A DNA stretch of 64,000 nt from NCBI RefSeq assembly GCF_002234675.1, contig NC_019876.2:13576829-13640828 (forward strand), in the 5' to 3' direction. The notes below the pieces were generated by a model. That model searched no databases, had not been told where the DNA came from, and was given only the letters and a program-made list of their open reading frames with translations. This DNA comes from Oryzias latipes (taxonomy: Eukaryota; Chordata; Actinopteri; Beloniformes; Adrianichthyidae). The translations under genes and the position numbers were made by a program. Of the stretch, positions 37,136 through 48,900 are shown in pieces; within the stretch, counting starts at the first letter, position 1, and each line of letters starts with the position of its first letter.

Positions 37136-37347
37136 TTAACCCTTGTGCTACCGTAGATGACCCCACCCTTACATTGACGTGTTCTCCCTACCATGACAAA
37201 GGTGGATAAAGGTGGAAAGATTTCATGTAATCCATGGACACCAGTGAAGATCACAAATCATTGAAGAAAAAAAGGTTCAGAGCACTGTGTAGTGGGTCTA
37301 GATGACCCAGCTCCCAATGTAAAAGTGCCTATGATAGCACAAGGGTT
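37136..37347 (+). mobile_element. TTAA-type MITE, copy 4 (uninterrupted)
   Basis: TTAACCCTTGTGCTACC ... GATAGCACAAGGGTTA, 212 bp. It is the intact reference for copies 2 and 3; the internal site reads GTCTAGAT at 37,297-37,304. Confidence 0.8.
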
Positions 37348-37379
37348 ACTCATGATTTTTAGCCAAAATCAGAAAAACT

Positions 37380-37860
37380 GTGTGGTTTTATTGGACATAG
37401 TTTCTGCAGAACAGAAGTTCAATAGAAATTCACCTGAGTTGTGGGCGGGGCTGTTGGTGCGGAGTAAGCCCTATTTCGTCTGCTCCTGATTCACATTGAT
37501 TTGTTTGACTAAATACTCAGAAATGCAATTTTGAGCTTAATTGTCTTTCTATATGTTCTCCATCTTTAGAAAAATACATTTTTCATCAGAATGGATCTTT
37601 AAGATACTTAACCTTCAGTTCCTCGTAACAATTCAGGTTTATATAAATAATTAGATCAGGTTCTGACTTAACAGAATTCAAAAAATAAAATGGATTAATC
37701 CACCTTCTTCCAGCTTTTTCTAAGGGGTGGAAGTGCCTTGTAAAGTCAGAGAAGAGCTTCTCTGCTACTGTAGCACTTTAGATGAAACACTGCCACCTGG
37801 TGTCAAATAGGTGAATTACAAATCTTCTTTTTTTTTTTTTTTTTTTTTACAAAAGGTACA
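37380..37860 (+). repeat. Interspersed repeat family A, copy 3
   Basis: Shares GAGTTGTGGGCGGGGCTGTT, AATACTCAGAAATGCAATTT and CACCTTCTTCCAGCTTTTTC, followed by a T-run. Confidence 0.6.
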
Positions 37861-37917
37861 TTTGATATAAATGAAAACAATCAAAAAGTCCATTTATTTA
37901 ATTACGTCCAGTTCCGG

Positions 37918-38392
37918 TGAATTTGGTTGGAACGGATAACGGGATCACATGTCAGCAGTTGAGCTTATGTCTTAATAAACAAGGGGAGGCGGTAAACATT
38001 TTCACTGATTGGTCAAAGGAGAGTTTGTCATTAAACACTGGGTTTAGGCGTTTTATTGATGGGATGAAAGACAGTATAAGTGTCAGAGTAACAAACTGTG
38101 TTCTCTGAAAGACCATATGTATGTGTAATGACTCATCTTCTGCATTGTTGGCCATTCATAGGGACTTGGAGGTCCGTCCCAACCTGATTTTTTTGAATTT
38201 TGCAGTTTCCCTATGAGGTGGAGAGTTTGGGGGCACAGCGCTTTGTTTGTCTGGGTTCCGGCAGATTCTGGGATTGAGATTAATATAAATAATCATATAA
38301 TAACAGGCTTTATTTCTGCCTAGTGCAGTTTATTATTCTGTACTATAGGCTTGTGCCTGTGAGCGCTCCTTAACATAAATCTTCCTGATGTG
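37918..38392 (+). repeat. Second copy of 2,999-3,677 (fossil LINE fragment)
   Basis: Nearly collinear with 2,999-3,677 (TTGGTTGGAACGGATAACGG, GGTCAAAGGAGAGTTTGTCA), but lacks the MITE found at 3,369-3,581, giving an empty site at ~38,288. Confidence 0.75.
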
Positions 38393-38429
38393 GTGTGTGG
38401 GACTTAAATCACTCTTGTACCTTTCCCGA

Positions 38430-39180
38430 AGCTGAAGTCAGAGGAAAGCAGCTGTAAATAGAGATTGGGAGAAGGTCATGTGGTCAGATCAGACCAAAAT
38501 GGAGCTCAACCAATCATGTTTGGAGGAAGAGAAATGCTGCCTATGACCCCAAGAACTCCATTCCCATTGTCAAGCATGGAGGTAGAAGCATTATGCTTTG
38601 GGGATGTCTGACTGCACAGGACTACTTCACCGTAACGATGAGAGGATGGGCGGAGCCATCTGCTATTAAATGCTTAGGGAGAAGCTTCATCCCTCCTTAA
38701 GCCAGGAGACCTAAAATGGATCATGACTCAAGACAAACAGCAAAGGAAACCACGTAATGAATGGCTGAAGAAGAAGCACATCAAGGTCATGGAGTGGTCC
38801 GGCCAGTCCCCAGACCTCAGTCCTAAAGAAAAACCTATGGAGAGAGCTGAAGCTCAGGGTTGCTAAGCAACAGCCACCAACTCTTGATGATTTTAGAAGT
38901 CATTTGTAAGAAAATGGTGACCAAAATTCTTCCTGTTATGTGCAGAAACCTGATCATCAACCACAAGAAACATCTGACTTCTGTGCTGCTACTAAGGGTT
39001 TGGCCACAAAGTGCAAGAGGGTTCAAATACTTTTTTCCTTAAATGAAAGGCAAATAAATTTTAATTCTTTGAAGTCGATTTCTTGATTTTCCATCTCTCA
39101 CTATTTAAATAACCCATCATTAAGATGACAGACAGTCAGCTTCCTTTGAAGTGGACAAACCTACAAAATCAGTAAAGGAG
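38430..39180 (+). pseudogene. Tc1/mariner transposase remnant
   Basis: Plus-strand frames contain EKVMWSDQTKMEL (first catalytic Asp region, ~38,472), a GLGMSD-like W-G block near 38,595, [18 protein letters not shown] (from ~38,773) and [19 protein letters not shown]. Stops and shifts throughout. It ends with a tail containing GTGGACAAACCTACAAAATC. Confidence 0.6.
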
Positions 39181-39581
39181 CAAATACGTCTTTCCTCCAC
39201 TGGCTTTTGGAGTTCTGAAAAGCAAAACTTCTATCCAGTCTTTAAATGGACAATATGAAGTTTATTATGAAGATGCAGCAGAAACGGTCACAGAGTAAGT
39301 TTCTTCTCATATTAAGGGTTCATGAGCGACATCCTCACGATTAAGCTCTGGAGAAGAAGTCAGAAAGCAGCTGAGGATGAACAAGCAAATAAACGGCCAC
39401 TTTTTTTATTTTGAAAAACCTATTAAAACATTAAGTCAAAAACTTTGAATGAATAAAAACACAATGTAAGAGTTACAGGCCACATTCAGGTTCTATTAAT
39501 ATAATCAAGAACATAACTGTTGTACTTCTCTGTTCAGCCTGCAGGGGGAGCATTTCTATAAGCAATTTAGAATTATTATTG

Positions 39582-39587
39582 TTTATT
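39582..39587 (-). terminator. Candidate poly(A) signal for ttc31-like gene
   Basis: AATAAA on the minus strand ~330 bases after the stop codon; a second candidate lies at 39,405-39,410. Confidence 0.35.
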
Positions 39588-39912
39588 ACTATTGGACATT
39601 TCCTCCAAAAATACAACACTGGGGCGGCTTCATGAATTAAACAATACGAGTATTTGTAAAAAAAAAAAAGAAAAAAAGAAAAACTTCTGGCTTTTGTGCA
39701 CATTTTGTCAAGCTTATTGATAATTCCTCGCAAATATAGGATACGTTTTGGTCGATACTGATAATGTCTACCTTTCCGTGAAGACATTTATGCAGCTGAA
39801 CAATCATTTTGGTAACACTTCCGAAAGAAAAGGCGTGAAAGCACATCCTAAATGGCACAGGAGGGTTTCTTCGACAGAGCGCTCAGCTGCTTGAAGCCGT
39901 CGTTTCTTCCCT

Positions 39913-42900
39913 TTAGGTGGCGCCGCGGCGGTCCGGAGGTCTGAAAGGACGGAAAGGCTTCCCGTCCACAGCAGGAAACCTCCCTTGCCTGCAGTCAGTG
40001 GATGATAAGCTGCATTTGAATCAAACTTTTCTGTCTTTTTTTATTTTTCAGTCAAATGGTTAAACTGTAAAAACGAGGGAATACTGCCACCTGCTGGATG
40101 AAAATATAAATTCATGTTCTTTCTGATAAATCTGTATTTCAGAGAATGAACAAAACAAAAAACAGATTGTTCATTTAAAAAAGTCGTTTTTTAAGTATTT
40201 TAAAATTGAAATTACACCTATGAAACTTAAAAAATATATAGAAATTTTGAAGAAATTATTTGAGTTAAAAAAAAACGTTAAAACTGTATTAAAATGAAAA
40301 AAGCTGCCGTTTTGTCTTTTCAACTTTTGTTTTTTCCTGTTACATCATTTCTGCTTCAATATCCTTCCACTGACGTTCAGCAGGGATATCACCACCGTAA
40401 CCTCCACCCCCCCCATGTCAATCACTTCCCGGGAGCCAATAAGCTCAACGTACAATTAGTACATTCAACACAGAAAACGAAAAGTCTAAATAAAGAAATG
40501 AAGGCAAAGAGGAAGAAAAAGGAAAAAACTAAAGTTGAAAATACAAATAAACATTTTTCTATTTGTTCTTTTTTCCAATTAAGTAACAAATCTGTTTGTA
40601 CAAACATTAAAAATTTCTTTTAATTTAAAAAATAACCATATTTAACAAATTTTCTATTTTCTTTTTTTATATTATTTTTGTGTAACTTTTGAGTGTAAAA
40701 TTTTTTCTTCATTCATTTTAAGCCAACCCTGATTTGAAAAAAAAAAATGTCACTGCAGACACCAAAAAATTATTTTTTTTATTATACTGAGCATAAAGCC
40801 AACACTGGTAAAGACTGGAAGCAAACTTCCTTTCAGGTTTTAAAGGAACTAAAAACACTAACCTGGGGTTCTCCTCCTGCAGATCTTTAGCCTTTAGTGC
40901 AGATTTGGAAATACCCATTCCTGCAGGGATCCTGTCTGGGTATCTGACCGCTATCTTCATGCCATTCAGCATAAAACCCTAAAAAGAAGGAGACAGTTTG
41001 TCGTTTAGATCTGCGTTTAGCTGCAACCTTAACCCTTTAACTCCAGAGCTTTTGCTCCACTGTTGCCGCAGCTCTGCAACTATTTACATAATTCTAGCGG
41101 ATTCTAAGGCAGAGTTTCTCTACAACAGAATCTATCGACTGTTCTGTGAGTTCAACTCAAGATTTTTCTGGAAGTCCGCCATCAACTCTAGTTTTCTCTC
41201 TTGCATTCCCAGTGGTCTTTTGATTATTATGCAGATTTTAGTAAAGAATGTAAAGAGCCTGGGTCATTTTAAGACATAGTTTCTGCAGCGCAGCAGGACT
41301 TTATTAGAAATTCACCTCTGGGTTGTGGGCGGAGGTAGCCCTACACGGATATCCCAGCATGCCTTCGTTTACACTCTTTCCTGTTAGCTTGTAGCTTCTC
41401 ACAACCCCAAGCTGACATTGGTGTAGCAAAAAGAAAAAACGGCGAGCAACAGTGGAGATATCCAGCTGTACAGTTTGGAGACAGATGTTAGCTCAGTCAG
41501 AGAAAATAAAGACGTTAATGGGTCTATTCGTCTGCCGGTGGATGCATCAGAATGGAGCGGAGCAGACAAACCTGAGCTTTTTCAACCCGCAGGTTTTTAT
41601 CTGCTCCTGATTAATCAGTTTGAATAAAGAAATACTCAAAAACGCTGTTTTCGTGTTACATTTCTTGTCCTCCTTCATGAGAAAAATGCTACAATTTACT
41701 ATACGAAAAGATTCAAGGTTAAAACTGCATTTCTGAGGATTTCTTTATTCAAAACGGGATGAATCAGGAGCAGATGAAAAACCTGCAGAGTCTCCATTCT
41801 GATGCATCTACTTGTAGACAAATAGATCCATAAATGTTTTTGAGAGAGAGATTGACAGACTTAATCGTGCCAACAGTCCTGCCTACAACTCAGAGGTGAA
41901 TTTCTAATGAACTCCTGCCGCATTTTCTTTTTCCTAGGAGGGGCCTGGCAAAAAATAATTGAGAAGCACTGCACTAACAATAAATAAAGAAATGATAGAG
42001 TACGACTGTTGGGCTTTCTTTAACAAAAAAAAAAAAAAAAAAAGAAATTCCAGTCTAATGTTGCATTTAACACATTTGAGGAAGATTTTATCCAACAGAT
42101 TTGGTTACATACATGGAGCCTGCCTAAAAGGTGCCAGTTTACAGCTTTTAAAAACTTTTTTAAAAAGTACAACAAAGCTTGAGAATAAATACATGAAAAC
42201 TTTTTTTCCATTTGTGTAACTAAAACAGACAAAGCTGATCTTCCCGTCAGCCTGTAGGTGAAATCTCCACACTCACATGCAAGCGTTGGATTGCTTCTTT
42301 ACAATGCTCTTGCTTTGGAAAGTTGACAAAGGCACAGCGTTTGAACTGCAGAATCTTCACACTATGTACGGGTCCAGCCCTGCGGCGGCACAACAGTTAC
42401 CCATTATTGACACATCTGGACAAGCACAGACTTCAACATGGTTCGAGCACAGAAAGAAAAACGCTTTCAAATGACACAACGTACTTGTTAAACACGTTGG
42501 TGATCTCGGCCTCGGTTACCGGGTAAACCAGGTTTCCAACCCAGACCGGAAACAGTTCCCTGTGAGGAAAAAAAAAGGAAAGGTTTCCACACCATCACAT
42601 ACTGGCACTTACTGGCCACAAAGCGCAAGAGGTTCAGCTCTCTCCATAGCGCATGTCGCCCCCTACAGGCGGAAGAGGCTTTTGCGGCTCTTTTCAGATA
42701 CATGGAAGTACTGAACCCTCTAGGGGACAGTGGTTAAAAAGGAAATAAAAATCAGAGAAACTGTTTTTATTTCCTTTTTAACCACTGTCCACTAGATGGC
42801 TCTGTATGAAAGACTTGGTGTTGTGTAATTCGGGCTGGGCAGAAATCCTTGATTATACATTTCTCCTCCTCTAAATGATTGAGTATGTAATGAAAATGCT

Positions 42901-45900
42901 GTAAATCCTTTTATGTTTGCACGGATGGGTTCTTTGTGTTCCCAAAATGATTATTTTCATGACTAAATGTTTTAATGTTCAAGTAAATTATGGAGAAAAA
43001 GTCTCGTTAGTTCAAGTGGAACAGCACAAATCTGGATTTTGATGGGCTTTCAGGCTTGGAGGGGCATCAGAACTCACAGTGGGGGTTGTTGCCGTCGTTC
43101 CTCATCCTTCATTGGTGGAGTTGATTGATTCTGGGAAGGCGGTGCGTCATGGTTGGTTTTTAAAAGCGGCTCTTTGGCCTTTGGAGACGCAGCGCGAGGC
43201 GAGTGAATTCTATTGGCCGACAGGATGGGAGAAACTCCGTTGACGTTTGCTACTTGAGCTGGTGGGGGGGTCCCGTTCCGAATAGCTTCTGAAAACCAGC
43301 AGAGGGAAGATTTAGACCAAAAAGCAGAAGGTGACACGATAATGTCCACAGTGAAGATGGAAGACTCACCTGGATTACAGGTGAGTTTGGACAGGGCCTC
43401 TAAGGCTTTGTGGACCGTCCCGTGAATAATTAAAGCGTTCGAGCTCTGCTCCCGAGTAAAACCATATTGCTGCAAGGAAACATTCACACAATTCCTTAAC
43501 AATGCGTCTCCATCACGTCCTGGAAGATCTAAAGCTTAAAGGTTAAATCTCTACTTTTCTGTTCTGGTTTTGACCATTGACTGTAAATGAGAACTGGACC
43601 GTGTGTTAAAATGCCTCAAATGAAGTGGACATTTACTTTTATTCAACATTTGCAGAATACATTTAAAAAAATATTATGTTTATAACAATTCAATACAAGA
43701 GTATAACTTACGTTCTAAATAAGAGTCATCGTCATTTTAAACTTTAAAATTCTTCAAATCAGCAAAAACAGAGCCGGTGATGAATTTGTGGGCGTTTTTC
43801 CATCACTTGTAAGTGAATTCACAGGACTAAAATAAATAAAGTGGACAATTTTTTGGCAAGACCGACGCCGCTGTTGGAGCCATAGACTAACCAATCAGAT
43901 GCCAGTGGAACGTTCCAAAAGTCTGACAGATTGGGATTTAAGTGGTAGGGGTGTGGATTTCCAACAAGCTCACTCCTGATTAGTGAGAGTGGTTGCCATA
44001 GGAACGTTGACTAAGACTAAGATTCGGGCCAATTACGGCTTACTGATGTCATCTGGTTCCAACATGATGACATCCATGACGGCTGAATTCCCTGTATTTT
44101 GTTGAAACAGGAAGTCATTTTCTGTGGGTGAAATCCAGTTCTCGTATACAGTCAATGGTTTTGAAACACAGCTCAGCTCATGCTTGGATGGCATTTATTA
44201 TGTTTGAAGGTCTTGTTTGTATTTAAGCAAAGCCTTAAACGACACTAGACGGGCATCAACCTCTGCAGGAAAACCTTCTATGACCGAGCAGAAAAGGCAC
44301 AGCTTCATAACCTGCTACTGCCTAAAAGCCCCAAATCCAACGCACCATTAGTTGTATCATCTGCATCCGCAAAAGCTCCTGGGCAGCTTCAGCATACGAG
44401 CTTTCCAGTTTGAGAACCTCCTTGAAGGCCTGAGCAGCTTCTTCATACCTCTGCAAGGAGAGAGAATGAGAGAAATGCATAACAAGTCATTACCTTTTGA
44501 CTTTCCATCTTGTTATTAATTAACTTGCTAAACCAGAAGGCCAAAGTAATCAAAGTCAGAGCAACCGGAACTGTAGCTAGGACTTTTAACTGATCACGCA
44601 CTTTCATGCATCTGCAGCTGCTGATAAGCAGCAGGGAGGGCATAAACCAACAGAAATTTGGCCTCTGAAGCTACAGAAGTAACCAGACGCACAACATGAA
44701 ACACACTCAGCTCTAGGTTTGGGTCTTCTCACCTTAAGTCCTGCCAAAGCTCGGCCTTTCCTATACAGGCCTTTAACCCAGTCCGGGCTGATGTCAAGGG
44801 AGATCTCGGCGTCGGTCAGAGCTTTGTCGTATTCTAGCAGCTTCTCATAACAGAACGACCGATTGCCGAAGAGCCTGTGAGCCAAACACAGCGGCGGCGT
44901 TACCCAAACAGCCAGCACTCCTCCTCTGTGCGTTTAAGAGAGCCTCTTACTTGAACTCTTTAGGGTTGAACTTGATTGCATGTGTAAAATACTTCACCGC
45001 CATATTATAGTCTCCGCCATTGGCAAACTTATTTCCTAAAACTGCAAAGAGAAGATTGTACAAATTCCAGATTTGATCGTTTGCATGTGAAGAGAGGAGG
45101 CTTGATTTAAGGGTGACTTACTTGCAAACTCGGTGCTTATTTTAACGTTGTCCTCCAAGCTGGAGCTACAGTCCTGAACAGACAAAACAAAGGTGTCAAA
45201 CAGACCAAAAACAATTACAAATCCAGGAAAATGTGCAACAAGGGGAAAGGTATTTATATGTGGAACCTTGAGCTCCTCAGCTGCAGCGTTTTTAGGCCTT
45301 TCTTTGTCGGGATTCTTCTTCTTCTCGGCTCTTGGATTCTGCTCCAATTGGCGTTTCGCTATCAGAGCGGCTTTGCTCACAAAGCTACTCGTCATATCCA
45401 GTTCCTCAAAACAGTTACATATCAGTACAAATTGAAAAGTAAGATCGACAACTATTTCAAGGTAATCTAAAATATAACAAATCCGTAAAGTGCTACAAGA
45501 ATCCTGCATTTAGATTTCTGTCATTTATTAATATTTTGTGCAAAATACTCCAAGGATACCTCTGAGTCGACTTTAGAGTCGCCATCTTCATCACTAGATT
45601 CATGTTCGGTGTTGTCGCTGTCACTATCTGTATCTCTAGCTGCAGCCTGTTTATCGCGGGAGGTGGCCTCTTCCTTTGATTCTTCTTGAACGCATTTGTC
45701 CTCCTCCGACTTTGAGCGTCCCCCTTCGTCTTTATTCTGAACGACACAAAAATCCTCGTCATTATCAAACCCTTCCAGTGAGTTTGCAGATCAATCATTG
45801 ACTGTATATGAGAACTGGACGTTCCAAACACGCCAAACGAACAAAATGTTTGACAGATTCTCTCGCTTTCAAGTGGTAGGGGCGTGGCTTTCGAACAAGC

Positions 45901-48900
45901 TTACTCCTGATTGGCGAGAGTGGTTGCCATTGAACGTGTGTTCAAAGTTGAACCAGGCTGAACTTCGACCAATCGGGGACTCGGGTTTAGCAGCTTTCAA
46001 TTCATTGAAGTGCCAACCGTTGGAAAATTGATCATGAAACAGAAATGAATTATTGCGGTTTGTGCCCAGCTGGAATTATACAACACCAAGCATTTCATAT
46101 ATCGGAATAGAGCTGAGAGAAAAAAAGGCCTGGAAGAAGATTTTAAAGCGCTCGGATATTCCGCACCACGCCTCTTCCAGCTGCAGGTGGTGGACGCGCG
46201 TCACATGCTCGGTGTGAACGTAGCATCACTCTGTCCAGTTCTCGTCTACTGTCTTTAGGATAAATCCTGAAACATAACATCGCCCTCCTCATCGCCATTA
46301 CCTCATCTTCTTTGGTGGGATTTTGTTTCTCCTTCTCCATTTGTTTTCTCAGCTTTCGTTTCTGTTAAGGAATAAAAAAGACAAAACGTGAGTGTTGACT
46401 TTTATACACATTTCAACAGTTCATGATGGACAGAGCAGCACTCGCCTGTTTCTTAAGTCGCTTCTTCTCAGCCTTTTCTTTGTTTCTTTTAGCCTCTTGT
46501 AGTAGTCTGGCTTTCCTTTCAGTATCCTGTTACAACAAACATCCTCACATTCAAATCAACCAAATCCAAATGCGATTGATGGACTTTCTAGAAGTGAACT
46601 TACGCTCTCCTTTGCCTGAACTTTCACAGCGGGTGGACAGGAAGGGCTTCGGCTAGAAGCAGCATAATGCAGAGCGGGAAGATAAACAAAGCCGGGTCTC
46701 CCTGTATGGCTCCCCCCTACAACTCTACCACTATTTGAGAACCCATGAAAACTGCTTTGACTGCCCGTCCAGTCGTCATAATCATCAATATCTATATTTT
46801 CATCATAATCAAAGTCTGTAAGAAAGAAAAGATTTGAAATGTAACACCTTATACAACTTTAATGCTTGTAAAATAGAGAGAAAATGCAGAGATTTGAGGC
46901 ATAATAAAAGAGGTCATCTTCTTACCCATAAGGCCACATCTAATAATTCTTTGCATGTGAGGACGGGTGTCAAACAAGTCCAAAACACTGCGCTGAGGAG
47001 GAGAAAAAGATCTGAATGAGAGTCTTCCAGTCATCCCGTTAGTTTGTTCTGGACTTGACCCCCATCCTGCTTCTATACGGCACCGACTGAACAAACATTT
47101 GCCATGTTCCCAAAGCTGTGCCTCTGACACTGCAAGCTAACAAACAAAGCTGCCCCCAGGTTTCATTTTCCTTTATCCAGAACTCCACCAAGACAGCCCA
47201 TAAGTTTCTATTCGGAATCACTTTATTCATCCCACACGTGGACAATTTGGACGTTACCATGGCAGCTTGTAATCATAAAAAGAAAATAGAAAACAATAAA
47301 TACAAGTAAATGTAAACAAATAAGGTGGTATCATAATAATTTAAAAATTATTTACAACAGAAACATTCCAGTTCTAGGTTAAGTTTTACAAACATGTTAG
47401 ACCAGTGCATTCCTACACTAGTTTCGATGTGATTAGAGACCCACTCTGATGAAGATCCTGTTTTTGGAGTTTTGAACATGTTATTGTAGCATTTTTCTGA
47501 TGATGGAGGACATCTATAAAGAAAATTAAGCTAAAAACTGTATTTGTGAGTATTTCTTTATGTCGAATTGTTGAGGAGCTGATGAAAAAAATGCCATTTA
47601 AAAATAAAATTATATTTGTGGCATAAAACCAACCATGGAAAGCCCCAGGCTCCCTGCTCTGCTCCATTCTGAGGCATCCACTTGCAGACAAATCATATTG
47701 TTTCGTTTTCCTCGTCTGAGTCGGCTTCTGGCTCAAAACTTCACAGCTGGATCGCTCAAATATTACTCGCCATTTTGATTGCACCGCTAATGCTTGATTG
47801 GGGGGTGATGGGTTGTTAGTTAGCAGCAAAGAGTGTAAAAAACAGGGAAATGAGGACAGGATTAGTCTGTGCCAACAGTCCCTTCCACAACTCGGATTAC
47901 TGGCGCTCTGCAGAAACTATGTCCTAGAAAATGACATTGTTTTTTGATTTTGGCTAAAAACAGTATTATCACAATTTTTAAAAACAAAGACCCACATGGA
48001 ACAATTTGAATATAGATCGAAATAAGACCTTAGTGGGACTTTAATGTAATGCAATGTAAAGCTCAAGCAAAAAAAAAAAAGATAGAGGAAGTAAACTACA
48101 ACAATTGAGGTAAAGAAAAGAGGGTAAAGTAGCATGGCAAGTATTATATTGTTAATCTGATTTATCTTAAACTATAAACAAAAATATTCAATTTAGAAAA
48201 TGTTTCCAGCACCAAACACAAGTGTTAACAAAATCAAGGCACCTTTCTGATGATAAAAGCAGGATCACTGAAATATCTTATTAGTCGTTGTTCAAAAAAG
48301 CATTGTAAAAAAAAAAAGAAAAGCAAACTTATGAAACCAGTCAGAAAAATAGTGACCCAACCTTTAACTTAATACTTTGTTACATAACCATTCTGGCAAC
48401 CGCTGCTATCAACCCGTATCTATGACTATCTATGACATGTATGCCGTTAATTTGACCTCCAGTTTTGTCTGGTCTGTTCAAAGGAAAGCTTCAGGGCTTG
48501 CTTACATTTCGTGACAAATTATATTTAATTTTTTTTTTTTTTTTTTTAATAGGAACATGTCTGATTGATAGATCATCGACTTTTGGTCTGTTTTCTGTGA
48601 TCCCTGTAGGTTTTTAAAAAAAAAAAAAATCATGATTATGCCCTTTTAACCTGAAATCAAAACGTCTGTGTCGTTTTCAAGGACATATAGTTTCTGCAGA
48701 GCTGCAGTGGTTCAGACATTTGGCTCTGAGTTGCCACAGAGTAATAAGTTTGTCCTCATTCCCCTTTGATCCCTTTGTTTACACTCTGTCCTGCTAGCTT
48801 ACAGCCAAGTACTCACCTAGCTTAGCTAAGATTTCTCGTCTGCTCCTGAAGATTTCAATAAAGAAATACACAGAAACGCAATAATTTTCTTTATAAAAAA

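Noticed and set aside
48350-48500. Possible further Tc1 remnant in a ttc31 intron (CTTAATACTTTGTTACATAACC)
   Set aside because: Only a short resemblance to Tc1 3' sequence; too little to support a feature.
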